From assembly GCF_004101245.1 (NCBI RefSeq), contig NZ_SCIN01000001.1, positions 758,784 to 822,783 on the forward strand: 64,000 nucleotides of DNA. The letters are read 5' to 3'. Positions 1 through 9,097 of this stretch are shown one piece after another. The notes below the pieces were generated by a model. The model ran no database searches. It saw nothing but the letters and a program-made list of their open reading frames with translations, and was not told the DNA's origin. The DNA is from Sphingomonas sp. UV9 (GTDB lineage Bacteria > Pseudomonadota > Alphaproteobacteria > Sphingomonadales > Sphingomonadaceae). The position numbers were made by a program, and so were the translations under genes. The stretch's first letter is position 1; each line of letters starts with the position of its first letter.

Positions 1-515
1 AAATAATAGCGGCCGGCGTGGATCAGCACGCCATCGACCACCGCGGGTACGCCGACGAGGTGGAGCAGCGGCATGACGATCGCGACCGTGATGGTCTGCA
101 GCGGCGGTTCGAGGCCTTCGCCGAACGGGACGAGGAAGACGGCGTAGGCGAGCGGAAACAGCAGGCCCCGCGCGACATTGGGTCCGAGAATCGTGACGAC
201 TGCGCCTTGCAGCATCAGGACGAGCCCGAGATGGCGCGCGAAGCCGACCGAGGCGGCGTCGCCCATCAGCCAGCCGAACCCGCCAAGCGCGACGAGCGCC
301 AGGCCCGGCCACCAGCCGGTCGGGGTGAGTTGAGCAAGCTCCGCGCGGCGCTGCCAGATCAGCCACGCGACGACCGGGCCGATGAACAGACAATGCCCGA
401 AGGTCGTGCTGTTCCACCAGATCTGCGCGAGATCGCGCACGTCGGTGTGGAACGTCAGCAGGATCAGCACGGCCGCGACTGCCAGCGCGATGCCGTGACG
501 ACGCCAGGCGGTCAT
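1..515 (-). CDS. xrtA: Exosortase A (XrtA), N-terminal part, cut by window edge
   Basis: A hydrophobic multi-pass membrane protein reads from an ATG at 515 to the left edge (about 171 residues). It begins MTAWRRHGIALAVAAVLILL and holds several membrane segments. Exosortases are integral membrane transpeptidases that process PEP-CTERM proteins. The visible part ends near GVLIHAGRYYF, just before the region where the family carries its catalytic Cys, so the active site lies outside the window. The start overlaps the stop of the upstream glycosyltransferase (ATGA). The call rests on this sequence plus the XrtA-specific neighbours. Confidence 0.9.
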   Translation of the reverse strand, partial: MTAWRRHGIALAVAAVLILLTFHTDVRDLAQIWWNSTTFGHCLFIGPVVAWLIWQRRAELAQLTPTGWWPGLALVALGGFGWLMGDAASVGFARHLGLVLMLQGAVVTILGPNVARGLLFPLAYAVFLVPFGEGLEPPLQTITVAIVMPLLHLVGVPAVVDGVLIHAGRYY

Positions 516-1819
516 GCGGTCAGGCCGAGCAGGGCGTCGAGCGGCGCGAGGCGGGCGTCCCAGCCATAACGGCGGATAACCTGCGCACGGGCGTCGGCGC
601 CGAGCGTGGCTGCGGTGTCCGGCGAGTCGAGCAGCGCGAGCACCTGATCGGCGAAATCCTGCGTCGTGGCGGCGACGCGGATGGTGCCGGCGTGGTCGAT
701 GCCTTCCGCCGCGGCGGCGGAGGCGACGACGGGGCGCGCCATCGCCATCGCCTCGAGCACCTTGTTCTGGATACCGCGCGCGAGTTTGAGTGGCGCGACG
801 CAGACGGCAGCGGCGGCGAGCCAGCCGCGGACGTCGTCGACTTCGCCGGTGACGGTGACGTGGTCGCTGGCGAGCGCCTGCACCGCGGCGGTGGGCGCGC
901 GGCCGACGATCGCGAAGCGCGCGAAGCGGCGGCGGCGGATCAGCGGGAGGATATCGCGCGCGAACCAGGTGACGGCGTCGATGTTGGGGCGGTAGTCCAT
1001 CTGGCCGGTGAAGACGATGAGGGATTCTGCCCCCTTCCCGTTATCCGCCCCGTCGCGACCTTCCCCCCCGGCGAAGGCCGCGGCCCAATCGGGGGACGTC
1101 GATAACGACGGATCGGGCTTCGTTTCCAAAACCTCTCCAATTGGGCCCCGGCCATCGCCGGGGGGGAGAAGGTTCGCGGAAGCGGCGAGCCGTACGGTCG
1201 GATCGAACGTCTCAGAATCGATACCGTTCTCGACCGCGAGTGTCCGGCCGGCTGCACCGCCGTCGCGGAACAGCGCGGCTTCGGCATCGCTGACGAACAG
1301 GCTGGCCGAAACGCGGGCTGCGACCTGCCGCTCGAAGGCACCGAGCAACCGGGCTTCGCGCCGCATCATCCATCGCATCGGCCCGCGGGCGTCGTCCGCG
1401 AAGCCTGCGAACTTGGCGGAGTCGACGTCGACGAAATCCATCACGACCGGCGGGCCGTCGACCGACAGATACTGTGCCATCTGGCCCGAGAAACAATAGA
1501 CGCCGCCGACCTGCGGCAGGATGCGGTCGACGGCGACCTGCATCGCGGGGCTCGCGAAGGCGGTGAGCGATACCGGCTGGCCGGTGGCGAGCGCTTCGAT
1601 GGCAGCGCGCTTTTGCGACTTGCTACGGGGCAGTATCGTGCAACTCGCGAGCATGCCGGTGAACACCGCGGGCGGATCGACATCCGCCTCGTCGTCGGCG
1701 AACGCCACCAGATGCACGCGCGTGCGCTTCGCCAGATACTGGAGGACGTGGAAGCTGCGGATCTTGTCGCCGCGGTCGGGCGGAAAGGGCACGCGGTGCG
1801 CCAGGAAGAGCAGGCTCAC
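512..1819 (-). CDS. XrtA/PEP-CTERM-associated glycosyltransferase (Stp1-like, GT4 type)
   Basis: A cytosolic sugar transferase of the family found at exosortase A loci. The N-terminus, VSLLFLAHRVPFPPDRGDK, is the usual family start. The C-terminal half has the GT4 layout, with FTGQMDYRPN and later GIQNKVLEAMAMARPVVAS, the nucleotide-sugar binding region. I chose the GTG at 1819 because it overlaps the stop of the upstream FemAB-like gene (GTGA) and removes a non-homologous extension. About residues 216-254 are encoded by a palindromic repeat (1058-1173) inserted in frame between the two Rossmann-like halves. It probably adds a sugar to the exopolysaccharide repeat unit; the exact sugar is unknown. 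Confidence 0.88.
   Translation of the reverse strand: MSLLFLAHRVPFPPDRGDKIRSFHVLQYLAKRTRVHLVAFADDEADVDPPAVFTGMLASCTILPRSKSQKRAAIEALATGQPVSLTAFASPAMQVAVDRILPQVGGVYCFSGQMAQYLSVDGPPVVMDFVDVDSAKFAGFADDARGPMRWMMRREARLLGAFERQVAARVSASLFVSDAEAALFRDGGAAGRTLAVENGIDSETFDPTVRLAASANLLPPGDGRGPIGEVLETKPDPSLSTSPDWAAAFAGGEGRDGADNGKGAESLIVFTGQMDYRPNIDAVTWFARDILPLIRRRRFARFAIVGRAPTAAVQALASDHVTVTGEVDDVRGWLAAAAVCVAPLKLARGIQNKVLEAMAMARPVVASAAAAEGIDHAGTIRVAATTQDFADQVLALLDSPDTAATLGADARAQVIRRYGWDARLAPLDALLGLTA
1058..1173. repeat. Palindromic element family A, in frame inside the glycosyltransferase gene
   Basis: Imperfect inverted repeat. The left arm contains CCCGGCGAAGGCCGCGGCCC and the right arm, read on the other strand, CCCGGCGATGGCCGGGGCCC. 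Both arms are flanked by ACCTTC. The arm consensus, including CCAATTGG-like ends and an inner AACCTCTCC, recurs in intergenic copies at 23257 and 51437. Here it is translated without a stop or frame loss. Confidence 0.85.
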
Positions 1820-2856
1820 CCCAGGCCTCGGGAGATCCACGGTCCTGCAGCGGTCGCGGCCCATAGCGGGAGGCGCTTCCACGTCTTCACCATCAGCGCG
1901 TATTTGGGGTTGAGCGGGTTGACCTCGCGCGCCGAGCCGTTGCTGCGCTTGGCATAGAGCCGCGGCTCGGGCGTGAAGCCCCAGTTCTTCTTGAATGCCG
2001 CCGCGCCGGTACCGGTCTTCGAACGACCGAAGTCGAACCGCGTACAGCCGCGCGCGCGCGCGTGCGCCATCAGCGCGAAATACATCCGGTCGTTGGCGCG
2101 AAGCCCGCGTGCCGCGCCGGTCCCGCCGCCCCAATAAGGGTAGACGGTGCCGTCGAAATACAGGCTGAGTACGCTGGCGACCGCCCTGCCCTTGTGCCGG
2201 ACGGTAAGAACATCCGCGTCCATCACGCTGGCAACGCTACGAAAAAGCTTTGCGGGAAACACCGGCGTGCCGAGATTCCGAACCGACTCCGCATAGACCC
2301 GGTAATGCTCGGCGAGCAGCTTGCGGTCGTTGCCGGTGACGATCTCGAGGTCGAAACCGAGCGAACGACGGACTTCGGCGCGCTGTTTCCGCGGGATCGC
2401 GAGCAGTTCGGCATCGTCGTCCGCGGCCAGATCGCGCGCGAAGCCGAGATAGCTGGTGTCGTCGCTATCCCAGCCGTTCGGCGCGGGGCCGCCGCGTAGT
2501 TCGACAGAGGGACAATTGGTCCGCAACGCGAGGTTCCATGCCCCCGCCGCGAGCGGTTCGATCGACGCGCCCAAGATGCCGCCATCGACGCCGAACCCGG
2601 TCGATACCAGCGCACGCCCGAACAGCGGCGAACGCATCTCGGTCAGCGGCAACACGCCGATAAGGGCACCGCCGGCATCCTCCGACAGCAGATAGCGTGC
2701 GCGCTGGCCGCAGCCGTCCTGCACGGCGCGGCTCCATTCGGGGAGATGAAACGGGGTGGCACCGTCGACTTTCGCGACGAAGGCGGCGATCCGCGCGCAC
2801 TCGGCCGGATCGCGAAGGTCCGCTTCGCGCACGCCGACGGGCATCGGTGCGGTCAC
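1816..2856 (-). CDS. FemAB-related acyltransferase, XrtA/PEP-CTERM system
   Basis: A GNAT/FemAB-type protein of about 346 residues. FemAB proteins transfer aminoacyl groups from aminoacyl-tRNA to cell-wall precursors. The version at exosortase loci has an unknown acceptor. Recognisable segments are FHLPEWSRAVQDGCG near the N-terminus, GVLPLTEMRSPLFGRALVS, and FDFGRSKTGTGAAAFKKNWG near the C-terminus, typical of the FemAB-related group. The GTG at 2856 overlaps the deacetylase stop (GTGA); an ATG at 2844 is a possible alternative. It is followed directly by the coupled glycosyltransferase gene. Confidence 0.86.
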   Translation of the reverse strand: MTAPMPVGVREADLRDPAECARIAAFVAKVDGATPFHLPEWSRAVQDGCGQRARYLLSEDAGGALIGVLPLTEMRSPLFGRALVSTGFGVDGGILGASIEPLAAGAWNLALRTNCPSVELRGGPAPNGWDSDDTSYLGFARDLAADDDAELLAIPRKQRAEVRRSLGFDLEIVTGNDRKLLAEHYRVYAESVRNLGTPVFPAKLFRSVASVMDADVLTVRHKGRAVASVLSLYFDGTVYPYWGGGTGAARGLRANDRMYFALMAHARARGCTRFDFGRSKTGTGAAAFKKNWGFTPEPRLYAKRSNGSAREVNPLNPKYALMVKTWKRLPLWAATAAGPWISRGLG

Positions 2857-3713
2857 GCCAGCCGGGCCGCTTCGCGCGCGACGACCGTATCGACGCGGCC
2901 CCATGCGTGGCGACCGAGCAACCCGCGCAACTTGCCCGCCATCGCGCCGAGCCGCGAGTAATGACGGATCTTCGAGCGCATCGGTGCAGCCTCGACACGC
3001 GGTTGCGCCGGGTCGATCTCCCATGGGTGGAAATAGAACATCGCCGGGCGATCCTCACGGTTGACCTGACGGACTGCGAAGTCGGTGATCGCGGCGGGAA
3101 GCAGGCGGAAGAACCCGCCACCGGTCGCGAGCTTGCGCTCCCCGAACTTGGCGACCGTCACCGGCACCTCGATCAGCGCGCTGTCGGCGAGCGGCTTGAA
3201 CCCGTAGCGCGGCGCGTCGAGCCAGCCGTAATGATCGTGCTTCACCGGCGCGACGCTGGAGGAATAGGCATAGCCAGCCTCCGCCAGCTCGACATGTGCC
3301 CAGGGTGTCCGCTGGTCGAGCGAGAAGCTCGGTGCGCGATAGCCGGTGACCTTCGCGCCCGCCGCATCCTCGATCGCCTTGCGTGCGCGGACGAGGTCGG
3401 CGCGGAAGACGTCGGGGGTCATCGTGAAGACGCGCTGATGATCCCAGCCGTGGCTGGCGATCTCGTGCCCGGCCTCGACGATCCGGCGGATCAGCGCGGG
3501 ATAGCGATGCGCGACCCAGCCGAGCGTAAAGAACGTCGCCTTCGTATCGCGTTCGGCGAACAGCGCGAGGACCGCGTCGGTATTGGCCTCGACCCGGGGC
3601 TGGAGCGAATCCCAGTCGGCCTTGTCGATGACCTTCTCGAACGCCCCGACCTGAAACCAGTCCTCAACATCGACCGACATGCCATTGAGAACGGGGCCAT
3701 TGAGAACGGGCAT
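2853..3713 (-). CDS. Polysaccharide deacetylase, XrtA/PEP-CTERM locus type
   Basis: NodB-fold carbohydrate deacetylase of 286 residues that would remove N-acetyl groups from the polymer. The first metal/catalytic Asp lies in SVDVEDWFQVG, the His pair in GHEIASHGWDHQ, and the substrate-binding stretch in VTGYRAPSFSLD. FYFHPWEID is the C-terminal catalytic His motif of this subgroup. The ATG at 3713 lies one base after the ATPase stop. The first residues carry a tandem VLNGPVLNG caused by a 15-bp duplication (3682-3711), so the ancestral start may be the ATG at 3680. Confidence 0.9.
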   Translation of the reverse strand: MPVLNGPVLNGMSVDVEDWFQVGAFEKVIDKADWDSLQPRVEANTDAVLALFAERDTKATFFTLGWVAHRYPALIRRIVEAGHEIASHGWDHQRVFTMTPDVFRADLVRARKAIEDAAGAKVTGYRAPSFSLDQRTPWAHVELAEAGYAYSSSVAPVKHDHYGWLDAPRYGFKPLADSALIEVPVTVAKFGERKLATGGGFFRLLPAAITDFAVRQVNREDRPAMFYFHPWEIDPAQPRVEAAPMRSKIRHYSRLGAMAGKLRGLLGRHAWGRVDTVVAREAARLA

Positions 3714-3714
3714 T

Positions 3715-4794
3715 TCAGGCGGCATCGTGCCAGGCGGAGACACCGCGGATCGGAGCGTATTCGGGCTTGGCGTCGTCGCTTTCGACCCAGTCGACCAGCA
3801 GCGTCAACACGCGGCGCAACGCCTCGTCCTGCAACTCCACCCGTGCCTCCAGCGCCGCGATGCGCGCCTCGGTCGCCGGATCGGCGCGCGGTGCTTCGGC
3901 GAGCGCGGCGGGCTGGGCGGGATGAACGGGCCCTTCGACCGGGGCGGTGGCGCCCTTTCCCGTATCCGTAGCAAGCGTCGGCAGGTCGCCTTCGAGGTCG
4001 CGCTGCACCGACCGCACGACCGCCGCGTCGATCACCCGCAGATCCTCGATCGCGGCATGGAGCATGACACGCCCGGCGAGCAGGTTCAGGCGCCGCGGCA
4101 CGCCCGCCGAGCCGGCGTAGAAGGCCGCGAACGCATCGTCCGCGAAATCAGGGTTACCGGTCCAGCCGACGACCGTCAGGCGGTGGGCGAGATACTCGGA
4201 GACCTCATGCTGCTCCATCGGATCGAGATGGTGGATCGCGATCACGCGCTGGCGGAGCTGTTCGAGCCGCTCCGAGCCGTGCAGTCGATCGCGGAACTCG
4301 GGCTGGCCGAGCAGGACGATCTGCAACAGCGCATGCCCGCCCGCCTGGAAGTTCGACAACATCCGCAGTTCCTCGAGCGCGGATACAGGCAGCGCCTGCG
4401 CCTCGTCGACGATCAGCAGCGTCCGCTTGCCGGTACGGGCCACCGCGTGCAGCCCGCGCTCGATCGCGGTCAGCAATTCGGCCTTGGTCAGGCCCGCCGG
4501 ATCGACGTGCAATTCGGTCGCGACGATCCGCAGCAGGTCGTCCGCCTCGATCGCGGTCGATACCAGCCGGATCGCGTTCAGCCGCTGGTGGTCGATCGTG
4601 TCCATCAGATGACCGACCAGCGTCGTCTTGCCCGCGCCGATATCGCCGGTGATGACGATGAAGCCCTCACCCTGCGCCAAGCCATAGCCGAGATACGCCA
4701 TCGCCTTGCGGTGCGTAGCGGTCTCGAACCAGAATTTGGGGTCCGGGGTGAGCTGGAAAGGCCGACCCGTCAGTCCGTAATGTTCGTCGTACAT
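3715..4794 (-). CDS. XrtA-associated AAA ATPase (secretion ATPase, ExeA-like)
   Basis: AAA ATPase of 359 residues. It starts MYDEHYGLTGRPFQLTPDP, the conserved N-terminus of the putative secretion ATPases of PEP-CTERM loci, which are related to ExeA/GspA. Walker A is GDIGAGKTT near residue 50 and Walker B is LLIVDEAQ near residue 125. The tail holds a short predicted coiled segment, ARIAALEARVELQDEALRRV. It likely energises or organises polymer or protein export at the inner membrane; no direct function is established for this subgroup. It lies 12 bases after the outer-membrane protein gene. Confidence 0.9.
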   Translation of the reverse strand: MYDEHYGLTGRPFQLTPDPKFWFETATHRKAMAYLGYGLAQGEGFIVITGDIGAGKTTLVGHLMDTIDHQRLNAIRLVSTAIEADDLLRIVATELHVDPAGLTKAELLTAIERGLHAVARTGKRTLLIVDEAQALPVSALEELRMLSNFQAGGHALLQIVLLGQPEFRDRLHGSERLEQLRQRVIAIHHLDPMEQHEVSEYLAHRLTVVGWTGNPDFADDAFAAFYAGSAGVPRRLNLLAGRVMLHAAIEDLRVIDAAVVRSVQRDLEGDLPTLATDTGKGATAPVEGPVHPAQPAALAEAPRADPATEARIAALEARVELQDEALRRVLTLLVDWVESDDAKPEYAPIRGVSAWHDAA

Positions 4795-4806
4795 CTGCTC
4801 TCGCCT

Positions 4807-6528
4807 TCAGAACTGATATCGCGCACCGACCAGCGCCTGCGCCGACCAGTCGCTGTCGAGGTCACCGACCTTGAAGCTGTAAAGTCCGAGCGACGCGGTG
4901 GTGCCGAGCCGTCCGAAATTGCGGTAATAGGTGCCGGTCGCGCCATACGACCAGACGCCGTCGTCGCCCGATACGTCCGCCGCCGCGATGTTGGGCACGC
5001 CGGGATCGTAATAGTTGACGAACAGGTCGGCGTTAACGCCCGAGACCTGTGTCAGGGTGCGTGCGTAGAACAGCTGGCCGTAATAGCTCTGATCCTCGAG
5101 CCCGGTGACGATAAGCCCCGGCGCGACGGTCGGCGAATACAGCTTGCGGTTGGCATAGCCCGCGCCTGCCCCCCAGGTCGATCGACCACGGGTGGCGACG
5201 ATCACGCCGTCGATCCCGCGCGCGCGGTAGCTCGCGGTCGAGATCGACTGGAACACGTCGTTCAGGCAGCCGCCGGGCTGCGCGCCGCTGGAGCCGAACA
5301 CGCAGCCGTTGAACTGCTGGCCGAAGCCCTGCTGGTTGCCGGTCAGGAAGCTGGTCGGCAAATTGCCGATGCCGGTGCGGAGCTGGCGGCCGAAGGTCTG
5401 GACGCCGTCATACACGTTGACCGCGAGGCCGACCGACCTGGAAGCCTGGTACGTCGCCGTGCCGGTGTAGCTGAGCGAGCCATAGCGCTTGCCGACATGG
5501 GCCTCGACCGAGGTGCGACGATTGGGCCGCCAGATCACGCCGGCATCGTAATAGAGGCCGTCGGTCCGGTATGCCACGCGCCGCGGCGAGGCGTCGTTGG
5601 TGACGAAGCGACCATCGCGGTCGAGCACCGGCGTCCCCGTGGCATCGACGACCGCGTCCTTCTGGCTCGTCTCGATCTTTTCGTACCCGACGCCCGCGGT
5701 CAGCGCGACGTAAGGTGAAATCGGCTGGAGTATGTCGCCGCGGCCGTAATAGCCCTCGTAGCGCTGCTTCAACTGGCTGGCGGTCTCGCGGTCATAGGCG
5801 CCGCTGAGCGTGGCGCCGAACGGCGCGACCAGACCGGGCGCGACCGATGCGCGGGCGGTGGCGGTATTGCCGATCGAATCGTCATAATAATCGAGCCGCC
5901 GGCCGCCGATGGACGTGTCGCCGAAGGTTGGCGTCTCGACCTTGGTATAGCCCAGCCGGTAGTTCGCGTCGAAAACGACCGGCCCGGCGACGGTGGTGAA
6001 GCTGGGTCCGGCATAGACCGCATAGACCTGGCTGACGTTATTGACGTTGCCGACCAGCAGGCCGGGCGCCGCGCCGCGGATATCCGAGCGCGCGCGCGTC
6101 GCGATGCCGGCCGCTTCGAGCGTCAGGTTGCGCGTCACGCGAGCATCGACCCGGGCGAGTCCGGAATGGATGTCGTCGTCGCCCAGCCGGTCGCCCCAGC
6201 CGAACCGGCGTTCATACCGATAGCTGAGCTGGCCCGTGACACGCTGCGTTGCGATCGCGGCGTCCACACCCGCGGCGAGGCTGGTATAGGTCAGCACGTC
6301 GCCGCCGTTGAGGTCGGCGGCAAGCGTCTGGCTGGCCTCGACATACGGTCTGATGGTAACGCGCCGCGCCGTATCCGGCCCCGATGATGGCAGCGTGGGG
6401 GGCGGCGTCACTTCGGTCTGCGCGCTCGCAGGCGTGGCGCCGGTTACGACGCCGGCCACGACGACCGTGGCCGCGACGCCTGCCAGGACGCGCGTGCGCA
6501 CCGTCGCTCCGATGGTCGGCCGAGTCAT
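4807..6528 (-). CDS. XrtA/PEP-CTERM-associated outer-membrane beta-barrel protein
   Basis: A 573-residue protein with a signal peptide (MTRPTIGATVRTRVLAGVAA, cleavage near ASAQTE). It is rich in alternating aromatic and polar strands and ends VGARYQF, the C-terminal aromatic signature of an outer-membrane beta barrel. It matches the conserved hypothetical outer-membrane protein of PEP-CTERM/EPS loci and probably forms or supports the export channel. The ATG at 6528 overlaps the tyrosine-kinase stop (ATGA). A longer in-frame start exists upstream but lacks a signal peptide. Confidence 0.86.
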   Translation of the reverse strand: MTRPTIGATVRTRVLAGVAATVVVAGVVTGATPASAQTEVTPPPTLPSSGPDTARRVTIRPYVEASQTLAADLNGGDVLTYTSLAAGVDAAIATQRVTGQLSYRYERRFGWGDRLGDDDIHSGLARVDARVTRNLTLEAAGIATRARSDIRGAAPGLLVGNVNNVSQVYAVYAGPSFTTVAGPVVFDANYRLGYTKVETPTFGDTSIGGRRLDYYDDSIGNTATARASVAPGLVAPFGATLSGAYDRETASQLKQRYEGYYGRGDILQPISPYVALTAGVGYEKIETSQKDAVVDATGTPVLDRDGRFVTNDASPRRVAYRTDGLYYDAGVIWRPNRRTSVEAHVGKRYGSLSYTGTATYQASRSVGLAVNVYDGVQTFGRQLRTGIGNLPTSFLTGNQQGFGQQFNGCVFGSSGAQPGGCLNDVFQSISTASYRARGIDGVIVATRGRSTWGAGAGYANRKLYSPTVAPGLIVTGLEDQSYYGQLFYARTLTQVSGVNADLFVNYYDPGVPNIAAADVSGDDGVWSYGATGTYYRNFGRLGTTASLGLYSFKVGDLDSDWSAQALVGARYQF

Positions 6529-7556
6529 CACGAGCTCTCCTGGCCGTAATAGCTGCCGAACCGCGCGCCGCCTTGGACGAACGAAACGGCGTTCAGGACG
6601 AGCTGGATATGCTCGCACCCGTCGAGGATGTTGACGGCGGCGCGCAGTTCGCTCTCCGGCGTGCGGTCGGCGCGCACGACGAGCATCACCTGGCCAACGC
6701 GCATCGCCAGCACCGACGCGGCGGACGCAGCGAGCGCGGGCGGCGAATCGATGATGACGATGCGGCGCGGATTGGCGGCAAGGAGCCGCGCGATCACTGC
6801 CTTCGTGCGTGCGCTGGCGAGCAGTTCGGTATCCATCGCGGTCTTGGTGCCGGCGGGCAGGATCGACAGATGCGCCACGTCGGTGTGGATCACCAGATCC
6901 TCCACGTCGATCCGCGCATCACCCAGCGCGTCGAGCAGGCCGGGGCCATCGCTCAGGCCCAGCTGCTTGACGATATCGGGCTTGGCGACGTCGGCATCGA
7001 TGAGCAGCACTTCGGTATCGCGCTCGGCAGCGATCGAAAGCGCGAGGTTGATCGCACAGAACGTCTTGCCGTCCTCGGGCCGGGCCGAGCAGACCAGGAT
7101 CATCCGCGCCTTGTCGGGGCTGTCGCTCTCGGCGATGCGCGCGCTGGCGATCAGCAACTGGCGCTTGATCAGGCGGAACTCCTCCGCGAGCGGACCGACC
7201 GGTGCGCCGGGCACGATCATGCCGTTGGCGGCGAGCATCCCGCGATCGATCCGCGCGGTGTCGTCCGATTCCTCGGGATAGTAGATCTCGTCGACAAACT
7301 CGTCGCCGACCGGCGCGCGCAGTTCCTCGGGGATCGCGAGGAAGGTCGCGTCGGTAGGATCGGGCGCCGACTCCGGCACCGCCGTGGCAGGCTCGGGCGA
7401 GACGGGCAGCGTGTCGGCCACGGATGCTTCCGGCGGCGCTTCGTGCGGCGCGGGCGGCACGACGCCGGCACGCGCACGCGCGTGCGCGCCGAAATCATAG
7501 ACCTTGGCTGCGCGCTCGAGCAGCGAGGGTTCGCGATCAGGTTTCGTCACGGCCAT
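6528..7556 (-). CDS. XrtA-associated tyrosine autokinase (BY-kinase)
   Basis: Bacterial tyrosine kinase of 342 residues that controls polymer length by phosphorylation cycles with the chain-length protein. After a low-complexity Ala/Pro region of about 150 residues the ATPase domain shows Walker A SARPEDGKT, Walker A' VLLIDADVAKP and Walker B IVIIDSPP. The C-terminus GSYYGQESS carries a short tyrosine cluster, the likely autophosphorylation site. It lacks the membrane segment, which is supplied by the separate Wzz-type protein encoded six bases upstream. Confidence 0.9.
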   Translation of the reverse strand: MAVTKPDREPSLLERAAKVYDFGAHARARAGVVPPAPHEAPPEASVADTLPVSPEPATAVPESAPDPTDATFLAIPEELRAPVGDEFVDEIYYPEESDDTARIDRGMLAANGMIVPGAPVGPLAEEFRLIKRQLLIASARIAESDSPDKARMILVCSARPEDGKTFCAINLALSIAAERDTEVLLIDADVAKPDIVKQLGLSDGPGLLDALGDARIDVEDLVIHTDVAHLSILPAGTKTAMDTELLASARTKAVIARLLAANPRRIVIIDSPPALAASAASVLAMRVGQVMLVVRADRTPESELRAAVNILDGCEHIQLVLNAVSFVQGGARFGSYYGQESS

Positions 7557-7562
7557 TCCCCC

Positions 7563-9086
7563 TTATGCCGCCAGCCCGCGCTGGAGGATCTCGACCCCCA
7601 GCAAAAGGACATAAGCGACGCCCAGCGCGGCAGTGCCGCCCAGGAACAGCTTGAACTTGCGACGGCGCTGGTTCGACTGCACGCGCGTCACGACTTCGCC
7701 GATCGATCCGATCACCGGCATCCCCGCCGCCTTTTCGAGCCGCGAACTGGTCGAAAACGTCGTCCGCAACCGCCCCATGGCGAACGCCGCACCGATCCCG
7801 CCGGCGAGTCCGACGATCAGCACACCCGTCAATAGCAGCATTCGGTTCGGTGCGCTCGGCGTACTTGGCATGGTCGGGGGATCGATGACGCTGAACTTGA
7901 CGTTATCGCTCTGCGACTGCGCCTGGCCGACCAGCGCAGTCTGTTCGCGCTGCCGCAGCAACGTGTCGTATTGGTCCTTGAGCACCTGGTAATCGCGATC
8001 GATCGAACCCTGCTCGGCGGCGACTTCGGGATCCCCGGTCAGCTTTGAATTGAGCAGATCGAGATCGCTCTGCAACTGGCTCCGCCGCATCCGCAGCGAC
8101 GCGACGGTGGCGGTGCGATCCGCGACCATCGACTGGAGCGAGGCATAAAGCGGGTTCTGCGCGCTGCCGGCACCGCTGCCGCCGGCGAGAGGCTCGCTGC
8201 GAGCGGCCGCCGTCGCCGCGGACAGCTGGCTCTTCAGCGCGACCACATCGGGATGGTTCTCGGTATAGCCGCGCGCACGGGCATCGGCGAGCTGGCCCTG
8301 GATCGCCTGGAGGCGTGCACGGGCGGGGCCCGCAGCCCCCGCGACGCCGCCTGCCCCCGCCACGGTAGCGGGCGTTCCCGCCATCTGCCCCTGCACGGCA
8401 GCAAGGCTCGACTGCGCGGCGGCGAGATCGCCATCGACCTGCGCCATCTGCGAGCGCGCCGCGCCGATCCGGTCGCTGACCGATCCGGTCCCCGGGAGCG
8501 CACCGAGATACCGGTTCTGGAAGTCCGCTCGCTTGGCCTCGGCGTCGGCGAGCTGCTTCTGCCGCGCAGCGAGCTGCTGGTCGAGAAAGGTCAGGCTCTG
8601 CGTGGTCTTGGAGCGATCGCCCGCCAGATTCTGCTCGACGAAGAGGTCGATCAGCTTCTGCGTGATCTGGCGTGCCAGCTTCGGGCTCGCCGCGCTCGTC
8701 GTGATCTGGAACAGGTTATCCTGCTGCGACGCGATCTTGATGTTGGGCGCGAGCGCAGCGACGCGGTCGGCGACGTCGCGATCGCTCGACACGGTGTTGG
8801 CCAGATCGGTGCCGCGCACGACCTTCTCGAGGTTTACCGCGGAGATCAGCGTCGTGCGGATCGTATCGACGGTCATCGGCACGCTCTGCGGCACGCCGTC
8901 CATCCCCGCGGGCAGGACCGTCTGCATCTGCACGAACACGCGCGCGGTCGATTCGTAGCGGCTCGGGATTTGCGACACGACCAGCCAGCCGAGCACGCAC
9001 ACGCCCCACGCCACCGCCAGCGCGAGCCAGCGCCGCGTCCAGATCGTGTGCAGCGCGATGCGCCCCTCGTCGAAGATCCCGTTCAT
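7563..9086 (-). CDS. Chain-length determinant protein (Wzz/GNVR type), XrtA system
   Basis: Polysaccharide co-polymerase of 507 residues in the inner membrane. The first membrane segment follows TIWTRRWLALAVAWGVCVLG. A long periplasmic coiled-coil region contains the GNVR-type part SIDRDYQVLKDQYDTLLRQR. The proline-rich IDPPTMPSTPSAPNR precedes the second membrane segment, and a short basic tail follows. GAGGGA-like bases lie about eight bases before the ATG. It works with the kinase encoded next to set polymer length. Confidence 0.9.
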   Translation of the reverse strand: MNGIFDEGRIALHTIWTRRWLALAVAWGVCVLGWLVVSQIPSRYESTARVFVQMQTVLPAGMDGVPQSVPMTVDTIRTTLISAVNLEKVVRGTDLANTVSSDRDVADRVAALAPNIKIASQQDNLFQITTSAASPKLARQITQKLIDLFVEQNLAGDRSKTTQSLTFLDQQLAARQKQLADAEAKRADFQNRYLGALPGTGSVSDRIGAARSQMAQVDGDLAAAQSSLAAVQGQMAGTPATVAGAGGVAGAAGPARARLQAIQGQLADARARGYTENHPDVVALKSQLSAATAAARSEPLAGGSGAGSAQNPLYASLQSMVADRTATVASLRMRRSQLQSDLDLLNSKLTGDPEVAAEQGSIDRDYQVLKDQYDTLLRQREQTALVGQAQSQSDNVKFSVIDPPTMPSTPSAPNRMLLLTGVLIVGLAGGIGAAFAMGRLRTTFSTSSRLEKAAGMPVIGSIGEVVTRVQSNQRRRKFKLFLGGTAALGVAYVLLLGVEILQRGLAA

Positions 9087-9097
9087 CCCGGCGTCCC

